Shown one piece after another: positions 53,001 to 61,278 of a stretch of 64,000 bases of DNA. Position 1 is the first letter of the stretch, and each line of letters opens with the position of its first letter. The DNA is from JAVDCA01 sp035293985 (GTDB lineage: Bacteria > Pseudomonadota > Alphaproteobacteria > Rhizobiales > Xanthobacteraceae). The stretch lies in the NCBI GenBank assembly GCA_035293985.1, contig DATGLS010000031.1, forward strand, positions 186,001-250,000. The letters run 5' to 3'. The notes beneath the pieces were generated by a model. It saw nothing but the letters and a program-made list of their open reading frames with translations. It was not told where the DNA came from and did not search any database. The position numbers and the translations under genes were made by a program.

Positions 53001-54415
53001 TCGTACGCGGAAGGCTCGAGGGACTGGCGATCATCGCACCCGAAGCGCTGGGGCAGCCGCTCGGCCTCACGTCGCGAGATCTGGCCGCGCCACTCGCCGC
53101 GCTCGAGGTCGAAGGCTTCGCGATGCGCGGGCGCTTTACGCCGGGCGCGACGTCGGAAGAATGGTGCGAGCGCCGCCTGCTCGCCCGCATCAACAGCTAC
53201 ACGGTCAAGCGGCTGCGCGCCGAGATCGAGCCGGTGTCGGCGCGCGACTTCGTGCGCTTCCTGCTGTCGTGGCAGCGGGTGACGCCGGACGCGCGGATGA
53301 AAGGGGCAGCCGCGCTCGACGCGGTGGTCGGCCAGCTCGAAGGCTTCGAAGCTCCGGCTGCGGCATGGGAAAGCGAGATTCTACCGGCGCGGCTCGCCGG
53401 CTATCTGCCGGCCTGGCTCGACGCGCGCTGTCTCGCCGGGCACGTCACCTGGACGCGGCTCAAGCCGCGCAACGGGCAAGCAGCGTCGGCCAAAGCAGCG
53501 CCGGTGCGCACGACGCCGATCACGCTGCTGGCGCGCCGGCATGCGGCGCTGTGGGGTGCACTGGCGCCCGCCGCGAATGGCGGCGAGCTCAGCCATCAGG
53601 CGCAGCGGGTGCGCGAGCTCATCGCGCAGAACGGCGCCTCGTTCTTCGACGAGATCGCCGAGGGCAGCGGGCTTCTGCGCACGCAGGTCGAGGATGCCCT
53701 CGCCGAGCTGGTCGCGCGCGGGCTCGTGACGTCCGACAGCTTTGCAGGACTGCGCGCCCTGCTGGTGCCGTCGAGCGAGCGCAAGCCTTATGGCGGCGGC
53801 AAGCGCCGGCACCGCACGTCGGGCGTCGGCATGGACGATGCGGGCCGCTGGGCGCTGGTGCGCCGCGCCGCCCTCGAGGGAAACGCGCGGACGGATGCGA
53901 CCGAGCACATCGCCCGCACGCTGCTGCGCCGCTACGGCGTCGTGTTCTGGCGCCTGATCGAGCGCGAGGCCGACTGGCTGCCGCCGTGGCGCGACCTGCT
54001 GCGGGTGTTTCGCCGGCTGGAGAGCCGCGGCGAGATTCGCGGCGGCCGCTTCGTCGCCGGCTTCGCGGGCGAGCAGTTCGCGCTGCCCGACGCCGTGGGT
54101 TTGCTGCGCGAGACCCGGCGGCGGCCGGCGACCGGCGCGTTGGTCTCGATCTCGGGCGCCGATCCGCTCAATTTGGTCGGCATCCTCACGCCCGGCCCGC
54201 GACTCGCCGCGCTCACCGGCAACCGCCTGCTGTATGAGGACGGCTCGCCCATCGCGCTCCTCGCCGGCGGCCAAGTACAGTTCCTGGAGACTCTCGATCC
54301 CGCGCGGGAATGGGAAGCGCACAAAGCGCTGCTGTTTGCGGGGGAGGCGGGCCCATCGATCGTGCCTGGTGCCGCTGCCGATCTCGCCGCCGCGCGCGGC
54401 GCACCGATCGCCTGA
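50057..54415 (+). CDS. lhr: Lhr-type DEAD/DEAH-box helicase
   Basis: A 1452-residue helicase. Motif I is APTGSGKTLAAF (residue about 43), motif II DEIH (about 167), motif III SATQKP, and motif VI QRVGRSGH. The Lhr core with winged-helix and beta-barrel domains follows, then the long C-terminal region (about 900-1452) of the full-length class. Lhr is a 3'-5' DNA translocase that separates RNA-DNA hybrids in repair. The ATG at 50057 is the first in-frame start near the helicase domain; an earlier frame start at 49919 overlaps the alkB promoter. The downstream gene is a broken toxin. Confidence 0.93.
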   Translation: MNPESLFHPAVAAWFAGAFTAPTPAQAEAWPAIAGGRNVLLAAPTGSGKTLAAFLAAIDHLVRQGLDGRLEDATQVVYVSPLKALSNDIQKNLEAPLAGIRAALKAQGLPDVEIRTWVRTGDTPAAERARAHRRPPHIVVTTPESLYILLGSESGRKMLATTRSVIVDEIHALAPNKRGTHLALSLERLEALCGRTLLRIGLSATQKPIEAIAQFLVGAGTGRKPPACKIIDTGHRRARDLALEVPDSPLEAVMSNEVWEQVYRRLAMLIEAHRTTLIFVNTRRMAERVTRQLSDRLGETNVAAHHGSLAKEARLDAEQRLKRGQLKALVATASLELGIDIGEVDLVCQLGSPHGIASFLQRVGRSGHAVAGTPKGRLFPLSRDDLVECAALIESVRRGELDALTIREAPLDVLAQHIVAEAAARDWDEDALYALVRRAMPYRALPREDFTAIVAMLAEGFSTRRGRRGALIHYDSVNHVLRGRRGARLTALTSGGTIPENADYQVHLEPDNHVIGSVNEDFAVESLAGDIFQLGNKSYRIRRVERGVVRVEDAHGMAPTIPFWLGEAPGRSDELSDSVSRLRAAVAARLQRDPDPDATVAWLAENGIAAPAAQQLVDYLAAAHAALGTLPTRDTIVLERFFDETGGSQLVIHSPYGSRINRAWGLALRKRFCRKFNFELQAAATEDNIVISLTHAHSFALDEVIGYLNSASIRSVLIQAMLDAPMFITRWRWVIGVALAQPRFRGGRKVPPQLARMGAEDLIGAVFPDQIACAENLAGEREVPDHPLVRQTIDDCLGEAMDLDGLTRVLERIEAGDIQVVARDLTEPSPLALEVLSARPYAFLDDAPLEERRTQAVMSRRWLSPEDAADIGRLDADAIARVRAEAWPEATNADELHDALVWLGFLSEDEAASAGWSAWLADLAASRRATRLRTPSAALWVTAERLKQFQALWPGARLDSPIAPAGADAARAWSSDEALVEIVRGRLEGLAIIAPEALGQPLGLTSRDLAAPLAALEVEGFAMRGRFTPGATSEEWCERRLLARINSYTVKRLRAEIEPVSARDFVRFLLSWQRVTPDARMKGAAALDAVVGQLEGFEAPAAAWESEILPARLAGYLPAWLDARCLAGHVTWTRLKPRNGQAASAKAAPVRTTPITLLARRHAALWGALAPAANGGELSHQAQRVRELIAQNGASFFDEIAEGSGLLRTQVEDALAELVARGLVTSDSFAGLRALLVPSSERKPYGGGKRRHRTSGVGMDDAGRWALVRRAALEGNARTDATEHIARTLLRRYGVVFWRLIEREADWLPPWRDLLRVFRRLESRGEIRGGRFVAGFAGEQFALPDAVGLLRETRRRPATGALVSISGADPLNLVGILTPGPRLAALTGNRLLYEDGSPIALLAGGQVQFLETLDPAREWEAHKALLFAGEAGPSIVPGAAADLAAARGAPIA

Positions 54416-54639
54416 TTCTCGACCGATTTTCCTCGGTCCCGCTTTTGAGTCCGGATCGAGACGATCACGTCGAAGCTGCCGTGCTAAGAAATCACTGTCG
54501 CCGAAATGGCGTTCAAGCGGGAACGATCGACGCGCTATTCGCGCGACTGTGCATACGCCATGACCTGGTGATGCTCACGACAAATCTGGACTTCCGTCAC
54601 ATCGCGGATCACTCGGCACTGAAGCTTTGGGCACACTGA
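54412..54639 (+). pseudogene. C-terminal half of a VapC-like PIN toxin
   Basis: A 75-residue stretch reads RDDHVEAAVLRNHCRRNG, VQAGTIDALFARLCIRHD, and LVMLTTNLDFRHIADHS, matching the second half of VapC PIN ribonucleases. The acidic residues of that half are present (Asp in TIDALF and in NLDF). The first half, with the first catalytic Asp, is absent; the frame overlaps the lhr stop by four bases. No antitoxin gene is near. It is a remnant. Confidence 0.7.
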
Positions 54640-54658
54640 CCAGCGTCGGCAAGTCGCG

Positions 54659-55162
54659 CTACTGCGCCGCGCCAAGCGTTCTGCTGATCCGCGTCACGAT
54701 GGAATCCCAGCGCCGCTTCTCCTGCGCGGGATAGACCATATTGATGCAGTGAAGGAGCGCATGGTCGGGAGACGAATTGCAGCGCGCATAGTAGATGTTG
54801 TCCCGGTGAATGCCGGACAAAGCGAAGAAAGTCGCGGTCGTGCGTTCATAGTGAAGCGTCGCCGCCGGCACCCGCAAATTCCGCGCGATGAATGCCGCCG
54901 CCGAGCGGTGTCGAGGATCATGGACGGCAAAAACCGCAAGGTGAGCACGACCATCGGCGGTCCCGAAGAGCTGCCCGGGTCGGCCGCGCGAATGGGAGGG
55001 CTCCTCCACCGTGAAGAGCTTGCTGGGGTACTCGACCCGAGTTCCAGAGGCGGGATCGTCGAGGCGACGCCAGCCGAGGTCGGTTTGCCCGTAAGAGCCG
55101 TTTGTCGCCGCGAGCGCCGTGAGTAGGGTTCCGGCAATGATGGATGTCTTGCGTATCGCCAT
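54659..55162 (-). CDS. Exported protein of unknown function
   Basis: A 167-residue protein with a signal peptide (SIIAGTLLTALAATN, cleavage near SYGQ). Blocks DLGWRRLDDPASGTRVEYPSK, FGTADGRAHLAVFAV and INMVYPAQEKRRWDSIVTRI resemble a group of exported proteins with a single alpha/beta domain seen in rhizobia. A GGAGG lies 12 bases before the ATG at 55162. I cannot assign a function. Confidence 0.65.
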   Translation of the reverse strand: MAIRKTSIIAGTLLTALAATNGSYGQTDLGWRRLDDPASGTRVEYPSKLFTVEEPSHSRGRPGQLFGTADGRAHLAVFAVHDPRHRSAAAFIARNLRVPAATLHYERTTATFFALSGIHRDNIYYARCNSSPDHALLHCINMVYPAQEKRRWDSIVTRISRTLGAAQ

Positions 55163-55411
55163 CTCGGTATCGCTCCTCCCTGGGTAACGGCCGGGCGATT
55201 CCCGTGTTCCAGGGGCTGGCGATACGCCGTCGCTCGGGGGAGCTTCGCGGCCCCCCGCTTTGCGCGCCAAAGGCACCCGATAGATCGGCGGGAGCGGCCT
55301 GCAGCATTTTCGCCTCGGCGTTCGTCTCCAGGAATGACAGATGGCCCCATATGGCCGCATCACCGCCGAGTCGCTCATGCGGGTCGGCGTGGCCGCGGTA
55401 TAACTCGCCGC
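55163..55411. other. Intergenic region without a clear gene
   Basis: These 249 bp lie between two minus-strand genes. A minus-strand frame here gives a fairly normal peptide (GGDAAIWGHLSFLETNAEAK), but it has no start codon with a ribosome site. I do not call a gene. Confidence 0.3.
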
Positions 55412-55786
55412 CTATGCGACCTCGTCCGTCACCGGCGATGTCACGACGAGAAAGACCAGATCGACCAGACCGGTGTTGGAGATCGCATGATCGATGCCGG
55501 GCGGCAGGAAGATCACATCGTGCTTGCGCACCACGTGGTCGGCGCCGTCGATGTGCATGAGGCCTTCGCCTTCGATCACGTGATAGACCTGCTCCTGCAC
55601 CTCGTGACGGTGCACTTTGACATAGGCCATCGGCTGGTACATCGAGATGCGGTAGTCGATGTGACGCGAGCCGGCGGTCTCGGGCATCACCAACGGTTTC
55701 GACAACGCGCCGCCGAAGTGATCGGGAAACTGCCGCCACGGCACCGCCGCGATGTTGCGGATGAACCATTTGCGCTCGCCGGCCAT
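55412..55786 (-). CDS. Cupin-domain protein
   Basis: A 124-residue single cupin. The metal-binding block is KVHRHEVQEQVYHVIEGEG, and the second motif is HDVIFLPPGIDHAISN. AGGAGG lies before the ATG at 55786. Small cupins can be oxygenases, isomerases or sensors, and this one is likely enzymatic on a small acid. It is divergent from the ThDP enzyme gene across 152 bp, so the two may be co-regulated. Confidence 0.85.
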   Translation of the reverse strand: MAGERKWFIRNIAAVPWRQFPDHFGGALSKPLVMPETAGSRHIDYRISMYQPMAYVKVHRHEVQEQVYHVIEGEGLMHIDGADHVVRKHDVIFLPPGIDHAISNTGLVDLVFLVVTSPVTDEVA

Positions 55787-55938
55787 CTTTCGACCTCCTG
55801 AAATTCCGTGCGTCACCGTCTATCACGACATCAATTGACCTTCAGCATTGCGAGACCTAGTGACCTAGGCACGAGGCTCACGCTTCTGCGCCCCCTTTCA
55901 GAGGGCGCAAGAGCGGGCCAGCAAGGAGAACCGATCCG

Positions 55939-57738
55939 ATGGCGACGAACAAGCTCAATGGCGCGCAAGTCATCGTCGACTATCTGATCCAGGAGAAGAC
56001 GCCCTACGTGTTCGGCCTGTGCGGGCACGGCAACATCCAGTTCATCGACGCGCTGTTCGAGCGCAAGCACGACATCAAGACCATCTCGGTGCATCACGAG
56101 AGCGTCGCCGGCTTCATGGCCGACGTCTATTACCGCGTCAGCGGGCGGCCGACCGCGACCTTCACGTCATGCGGGCCGGGCTCGGCCAATCTGCCGATCT
56201 CGCTCGCCAACGCATTTCTCGACTCCGTTCCGTTCATGGCCGTGACCGGCAACGTGCCGACCAGCCAGTTCAACCGCGGCGCCTTTCAGGAGATGTACCG
56301 GCACTACCAGGCCGACTTCCCCTCGACCGTGCGCACGATCTGCAAGAAAGTGTTTCAGCCGACGCGCGGCGAGATGGTGCCGCTCGCGGTGCGCCAGGCA
56401 TGGAAGACCATGGTGACGGGGCGGCCTGGGCCGGTGGTGCTCGACGTGCCGTTCGACGTGTTCATGGAGGCGGCCGCCGAGGAGGCGCCCAAGCCGGACG
56501 AGTGGTGCGCCAACATCTCGTGCCGCTGCGGCGCCGATCCGGACGGAGTCGTCAAGGCGGTCGACATGCTGCTGTCCGCCGAGCGGCCGACGATCATCGT
56601 CGGCCAGGGCGTGCGCTACGGCGGCGCCTGCGACGAGCTGCTGAAATTGGCCGAGCGGCTGCAGATTCCGGTCGCCGCCTCGGCGAGCGGCCTCGGCGCG
56701 ATCGACATGCACCATCCGCTCGCCCTCGGCCTGGTCGCGCGCGGCGGCCACTACCAGGCGAACCACGCGACGCGGCAGGCCGACGTGCTGCTGGCGCTCG
56801 GCGTGCGCTTCGACGACCGCACCTCGAGCTCGTGGATCCCGGGTTACTCGTTCACCATCCCGCCGACCAGGCTCATCCACGTCGACATCGATCCGGAGGA
56901 GATCGGGCGCAACTACCCGGTCGCGCTCGGCTTGATGGCGGACGTGCGCACCTTCCTGCGCCAGGTGCATGCGGAGCTCGACCGCCGCGCCGACCTTGAT
57001 GCGCGCGCCGACGCGCGCAAGAAGTGGCTGGCGGCGATCGAGGGGTACCGCAAGGAGTGGGACAAGCTGGTGGCGCCCGGCTTCACCGACGATTCGAAGC
57101 CGATCAATCCGCAGCGCGCCGCGTTCGAGATCGACCGCGGGCTGCCCGAAGACGCGATCCTGGTGAGCGACATCGGCGTGCACCACAACTGGCTGCTCGG
57201 CTACACCAAGCCGCGCCGGCCGGACTCGCTGATCGGCTCGATGGGCTTCGGCCCGATGGGCTTCGGCGTCGCCGGCGTGCTGGGCGCGAAATTCGCAGCG
57301 CCGGACCGGCCGTGCGTCTCGGTGTGCGGCGACGGCGCGTTCTTCATGCATGCGAACGTGCTCGGCACCGCGGTGGAATACGACCTGCCCGTGGTCTGGG
57401 TGGTGTGGAACAACTACGCCTATGCGTCGATCCGCGGCCTGCAGCGCGGCTATCTCGGCGGCCGTGAGCTCGCGACCGACTTCCATGATCCCAAGACCGG
57501 CGCGCGCTACAATCCGGACTTCGCCGCGATGGCGCGCTCGGCCGGCGTCGAGGGCGTGCGCGTCGACCGCGCCGCCGACCTCGCCGAGGCGGTGCGCAAG
57601 GGCATCGACGCACACAAGCCGTACTTGATCGACGTCGACATCGCGGCCGACATCAATCCGGCGGGCGCCGGCGTATGGGAATTGCCGGGGCTCGGCCAGA
57701 GCAAGCCGGCGATCGGCACGCGCTACCAGCCGGCATAG
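55939..57738 (+). CDS. Thiamine-diphosphate-dependent enzyme, acetolactate synthase-like
   Basis: A 599-residue ThDP enzyme. The catalytic Glu is in VHHESVAGFMADVY (about residue 54), and the cofactor site is GDGAFFMHANVL followed 20 or so residues later by WNNYAYASI (about 464-495). Middle-domain blocks IIVGQGVRYGGA and HVDIDPEEIGRNYP are typical of acetolactate synthase-like proteins. The fold decarboxylates 2-keto acids and joins or releases aldehydes. It lacks a regulatory-subunit partner, so classical isoleucine/valine synthesis is unlikely. AAGGAG lies ten bases before the ATG. Confidence 0.88.
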   Translation: MATNKLNGAQVIVDYLIQEKTPYVFGLCGHGNIQFIDALFERKHDIKTISVHHESVAGFMADVYYRVSGRPTATFTSCGPGSANLPISLANAFLDSVPFMAVTGNVPTSQFNRGAFQEMYRHYQADFPSTVRTICKKVFQPTRGEMVPLAVRQAWKTMVTGRPGPVVLDVPFDVFMEAAAEEAPKPDEWCANISCRCGADPDGVVKAVDMLLSAERPTIIVGQGVRYGGACDELLKLAERLQIPVAASASGLGAIDMHHPLALGLVARGGHYQANHATRQADVLLALGVRFDDRTSSSWIPGYSFTIPPTRLIHVDIDPEEIGRNYPVALGLMADVRTFLRQVHAELDRRADLDARADARKKWLAAIEGYRKEWDKLVAPGFTDDSKPINPQRAAFEIDRGLPEDAILVSDIGVHHNWLLGYTKPRRPDSLIGSMGFGPMGFGVAGVLGAKFAAPDRPCVSVCGDGAFFMHANVLGTAVEYDLPVVWVVWNNYAYASIRGLQRGYLGGRELATDFHDPKTGARYNPDFAAMARSAGVEGVRVDRAADLAEAVRKGIDAHKPYLIDVDIAADINPAGAGVWELPGLGQSKPAIGTRYQPA

Positions 57739-57783
57739 TCCGACAGCGTCACTGCGAGTTGGGCACCGGCCGCGAGCGGCCGA

Positions 57784-57970
57784 TCCTCGACACGCCGATC
57801 CGCGCCGCCATGCCGGACGCGGCGCGGCGCGACCTGCTCGCCAAGGTCCCGGCCGGTCGGGCGCGTCGGCGTGGGCGAGGACGTGGCGCAGCAGATCCTC
57901 GCCTTCATGACCAACGGCTTCATGACCGGGGTCGATCGTCTACCTCGACGGCGGCGGCAGCGTCGTGTGA
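57784..57970 (+). pseudogene. C-terminal remnant of a short-chain dehydrogenase
   Basis: Three pieces in different frames together give the end of an SDR: TPIRAAMPDAARRDLLAKVPAG (57793-57858), then VGEDVAQQILAFMTNGF (about 57871-57921), then IVYLDGGGSVV and a stop at 57970. Two frameshifts separate them, and the cofactor and catalytic parts are missing. It lies directly after the ThDP enzyme, which suggests a former two-gene pathway unit. Confidence 0.7.
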
Positions 57971-58017
57971 TCGACGCGCGCCAGGCGATGTCTGATCTTC
58001 TTGGCGTCACGCGCGCC

Positions 58018-58737
58018 TCATTCGGCGGCCGCCTCGGCCTGTCCGGTTGGCGCACCGCCCGCTGGAGCGAACATATTCAATACGAACCAGGAGCGGAAAG
58101 CACGTATATCGTCGCGCGAACCATCGAGACGCAACCGACCTTCACGAATGGCTCGATCGAGCGGGACATGACCGAGCCAAATCTGGGTGAGCGCGCGCAG
58201 ACTGGTTTCTACGAACAGGTTCACGTCGAAGCCGGGTTCGCGATAGCACAGGTCGACGGCGCCGCGCTCGAGCACCAGCCAGTAGCGGCGCCGGCTCACC
58301 GGAACGCCGGACAGCCGGAACTCGGCGACATAGCGGGTCTCGCGCGGTGGAGATCTGGCGAGGACGTTGCGGCGGATGTCCCACATCAAAAGGTCGGAAT
58401 CAAGATTCGCGGCATCGACGAGATCGTGCCGGAGCCAGCGTTGCGCCCATAGGCCTAATTTCTCGACGACCGGAAACAGCTCTCGACCGGCGGGGGTCAG
58501 GTGATACTCGAACGAGCCGGCCGGTCCGGGCCGGCGCTCGACGATCCCGGCGAACTGCAGCTCCTTGAGACGCCGCGCCAGCAGCGCCGACGACATGCGC
58601 GGAACGCCACGTTGCAGGTCGTTGAAGCGAACGCTGCCGCACAGCAATTCGCGAATGACGAGCGGCGTCCATCGCTCCGCAAATATCTCGGCCGCGAGCG
58701 CGACGGGACAGAATTGGCCGTATCCTCGCTTTTCCAT
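58018..58737 (-). CDS. HxlR family transcriptional regulator
   Basis: A 239-residue regulator. The winged helix begins GQFCPVALAAEIFAERW, with TPLVIRELL, FNDLQRGVPRMSSALLARRL and ERRPGPAGSFEYHLT. After residue about 110 a C-terminal extension of roughly 130 residues follows, longer than in simple HxlR proteins, and may bind a ligand. The ATG at 58737 places the winged helix at the N-terminus; an earlier start at 58824 adds 29 residues. It is divergent from an acyl-CoA dehydrogenase gene across 110 bp and probably controls it. Confidence 0.87.
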   Translation of the reverse strand: MEKRGYGQFCPVALAAEIFAERWTPLVIRELLCGSVRFNDLQRGVPRMSSALLARRLKELQFAGIVERRPGPAGSFEYHLTPAGRELFPVVEKLGLWAQRWLRHDLVDAANLDSDLLMWDIRRNVLARSPPRETRYVAEFRLSGVPVSRRRYWLVLERGAVDLCYREPGFDVNLFVETSLRALTQIWLGHVPLDRAIREGRLRLDGSRDDIRAFRSWFVLNMFAPAGGAPTGQAEAAAE

Positions 58738-58847
58738 CACCCTCGCGCTTACCACGACGGGGCCATTCCGGCACTTCACATATGAAAGTTGCTCGCGCGT
58801 TCGGCCGCGTTCACGATGCGGCAAATGCCCGCAATGAGGTGAAAGCC

Positions 58848-59978
58848 ATGACGCGATTCCTCGACCTGCAAGCGCTCGTCCAGATCATCGGTCCTCATTT
58901 CGCCGAAGGCGCGGCAGAACGCGACCGAGACGACGTCTTCGTTGCGCAGCACTACGACGTGCTCAAACAGCACAAAGTTTTTTCGGCGCTGATTCCCGTC
59001 GACCTGGGCGGCGGCGGCGTGCGCCACAGCGCCATGTGCGCCTTTCTGCGACAATTGGCGCATCATTGCCCCTCGACCGCGCTCGCGCTCTCGATGCATC
59101 AGCATCTGGTCGCCGCCGCCGTCTACAATCATCGGAATGGCCGACCGGGCAGGAAGCTCCTCGAGCGGGTCGCCGCCGATCAGACGGTGCTGATTTCGAC
59201 CGGCGCCAATGACTGGATGGAATCGAACGGGACGGCGGAGCGTGCCGACGGCGGCTTTCGTATCAGGGCGCGAAAGCCGTTCGGCAGTGGCTCGCCCAAA
59301 GGCGGCATCCTCGTCACCTCGGCCCCCTACGAGGATCCCGCGGGGGGCTCGCAGGTCCTGCACTTCGCGGTTCCATTCACCGCCCCAGGCGTGTCGCTGG
59401 CCGACGATTGGCAGACCCTCGGCATGCGCGCCACCGGCTCCCGAACGATCATTCTCGACGGCGTTTTCGTTCCGGACGACGCGATCGCCTTGCGGCGGCC
59501 GCGCGGGCGCTTCCACCCGGCATGGAATGTCATCCTGACAGTGGCGATGCCGCTCATCATGTCCGTCTATACCGGCGTCGCGGAGGCCGCGGCGGCGATC
59601 GGCCGGAAACACGCGAGCGAGCGCCGGGGCGACCCGGCGGTGCCTTATCTGCTTGGCGAGCTGACCAACGAGCTGACGGCTGCGCAGCTCGCCGCGGACG
59701 ACATGGTTCGTCTCGCCAACGACCTCGATTTCGCGATGACCCTCGACCTCGCCGATGCCGTCCTGGTGCGCAAGACGATCGTCGCCGAGCACGTGATGGC
59801 AACCGTGGAAAAAGCGTTGGAAGCGGCGGGCGGCGCCGGCTTCTATCGCAAGACCGGGCTGGAGCGTTTCCTGCGCGATGCGCATGGCGCCCAGTTCCAC
59901 CCGTTGTCCGCCAAGCGCCAGCACCGGTTCACGGGCCGTATCGCGCTGGGTCTCGACCCCATCGCCGACGTCGCCTGA
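58848..59978 (+). CDS. Acyl-CoA dehydrogenase family protein
   Basis: A 376-residue flavoprotein of the acyl-CoA dehydrogenase fold. Blocks are IPVDLGGGGVRHSAM, PSTALALSMHQHLV, RKPFGSGSP, LGMRATGSRTIILDGVFVP and AAGGAGFYRKTGLERFLRDAHGA. GAGGTG lies before the ATG at 58848, and I preferred that over 58782. A general base Glu is not obvious at the usual place, and the sequence is close to the DszC/nitroalkane-monooxygenase-like branch, so a monooxygenase or desaturase role is possible. The divergent HxlR regulator is the likely controller. Confidence 0.82.
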   Translation: MTRFLDLQALVQIIGPHFAEGAAERDRDDVFVAQHYDVLKQHKVFSALIPVDLGGGGVRHSAMCAFLRQLAHHCPSTALALSMHQHLVAAAVYNHRNGRPGRKLLERVAADQTVLISTGANDWMESNGTAERADGGFRIRARKPFGSGSPKGGILVTSAPYEDPAGGSQVLHFAVPFTAPGVSLADDWQTLGMRATGSRTIILDGVFVPDDAIALRRPRGRFHPAWNVILTVAMPLIMSVYTGVAEAAAAIGRKHASERRGDPAVPYLLGELTNELTAAQLAADDMVRLANDLDFAMTLDLADAVLVRKTIVAEHVMATVEKALEAAGGAGFYRKTGLERFLRDAHGAQFHPLSAKRQHRFTGRIALGLDPIADVA

Positions 59979-60039
59979 TGCGAAATGTTGCGCAGCGCGG
60001 CGCGAGGAGCGTCGGATCAGCGAGGAATGCGCCGCGAGC

Positions 60040-61278
60040 TCATGGGCGATTTCTGATCTTCTTGACGTCGCTTGCCGAGACGGCGGCGGCCGCATTGCCC
60101 CAGGCGTTGCGAATATAGGTGATGACCGCCGCCGCCTGCGCGTCGCCGAGCCGCCAGGCGAAGCTCGGCATGGCGGGCCGGGTCGGGGCGCCCGCCGTGG
60201 CGGCGCCGTGCGACCCGAACAGCACCGTGCGGATCAGCGTGGTCGCATCGTCGGACTGCACCGCATGGCTGCCGGCGAGACGGGGAAAGAGCTGCGCCAC
60301 GCCGGTGCCGGCCTCGGTGTGGCAGCCGGCGCAGCTGTCCTTGTAGATCGCCTGGCCGGCGCGCATGCGCGGGTCGGACGCGACGATCGGCACCGGATCA
60401 CTCGGCGGCGCCGCGGGCTTGAGGCTCAGGAGGTAGGTCGCGATCGCCTTGAGATCGTCATCGGTCATGGCGGACGAGGAATGCACCACCTCCTCGGCCA
60501 TGCCGTTCGTCGCGATGGCGTCGCGGTTGGCGCCGTTCTTGAGATAGGCGACGATCTCGTCGACCGACCAGCGGCCGATCCCCTTGCGCATGTCGGCCGT
60601 GATGTTGGGCGCGTACCAACCTTGCAGCGTGGCGCCTTGCAGATAGGCGCTGTTGCGATCGGCGCCGAGGAACGTCTTCGGCGTGTGGCAGATGCCGCAA
60701 TGGCCGAGCGCATCGACCAGATAGCGCCCGCGGTTCCATTCGGCCGGCTTCGTGCTGTCGGGCACGAGCCGTCCCGGCTTGAAGTTCAGCTCGTTCCATA
60801 CTGCGAGGTTGGCGCGGATATTGAACGGGAATGGCAGCTGGTTCGCCTGATACTTCTCGGACGACGGCTCGATCGTGCGCAGATAGGCGCGGATCGCCAG
60901 CGCGTCCTCGCGGGTCATTTTGGTATAGTTGGTGTAGGGCATCGCCGGATAGAGGCGAATGCCGCCGCGGCCACGGCCCTCGTGCAGCGCGGCGACGAAG
61001 TCATCGTCGGTCCAGGCGCCGATGCCGGCGTCGGGATCGGGCGTGATGTTCGGGGCGATCAGCGTCCCGAACGGCGTCTTGAGCGAGACGCCACCCGCGA
61101 ACGGCGCGCCGCCGTTCGGCCTGGTGTGGCAGCCGCCGCAGTCGGCCGCGATGGCGAGATAGCGGCCGCGCTCGACGAGGTCGAAGCCTTGCAGGTCGAC
61201 CGCGGCGCCCGCGCAGGGCGCGAGCAACGCCGCTGCCAGCACGGCGTTGCGAATCGCCGATGCGCGGGCGCGGCTCAT
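60040..61278 (-). CDS. Triheme cytochrome c, gluconate/alcohol dehydrogenase subunit
   Basis: A 412-residue protein with a signal peptide (NAVLAAALLAPCAGA) and three heme-binding CxxCH sites: CGGCH (about residue 47), CGICH (about 194) and CAGCH (about 317). This matches the cytochrome subunit of membrane-bound flavoprotein dehydrogenases, which pass electrons to quinone. Its ATG overlaps the stop of the GMC gene by four bases (ATGA), implying coupled translation. It is the last gene of the operon. Confidence 0.92.
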   Translation of the reverse strand: MSRARASAIRNAVLAAALLAPCAGAAVDLQGFDLVERGRYLAIAADCGGCHTRPNGGAPFAGGVSLKTPFGTLIAPNITPDPDAGIGAWTDDDFVAALHEGRGRGGIRLYPAMPYTNYTKMTREDALAIRAYLRTIEPSSEKYQANQLPFPFNIRANLAVWNELNFKPGRLVPDSTKPAEWNRGRYLVDALGHCGICHTPKTFLGADRNSAYLQGATLQGWYAPNITADMRKGIGRWSVDEIVAYLKNGANRDAIATNGMAEEVVHSSSAMTDDDLKAIATYLLSLKPAAPPSDPVPIVASDPRMRAGQAIYKDSCAGCHTEAGTGVAQLFPRLAGSHAVQSDDATTLIRTVLFGSHGAATAGAPTRPAMPSFAWRLGDAQAAAVITYIRNAWGNAAAAVSASDVKKIRNRP

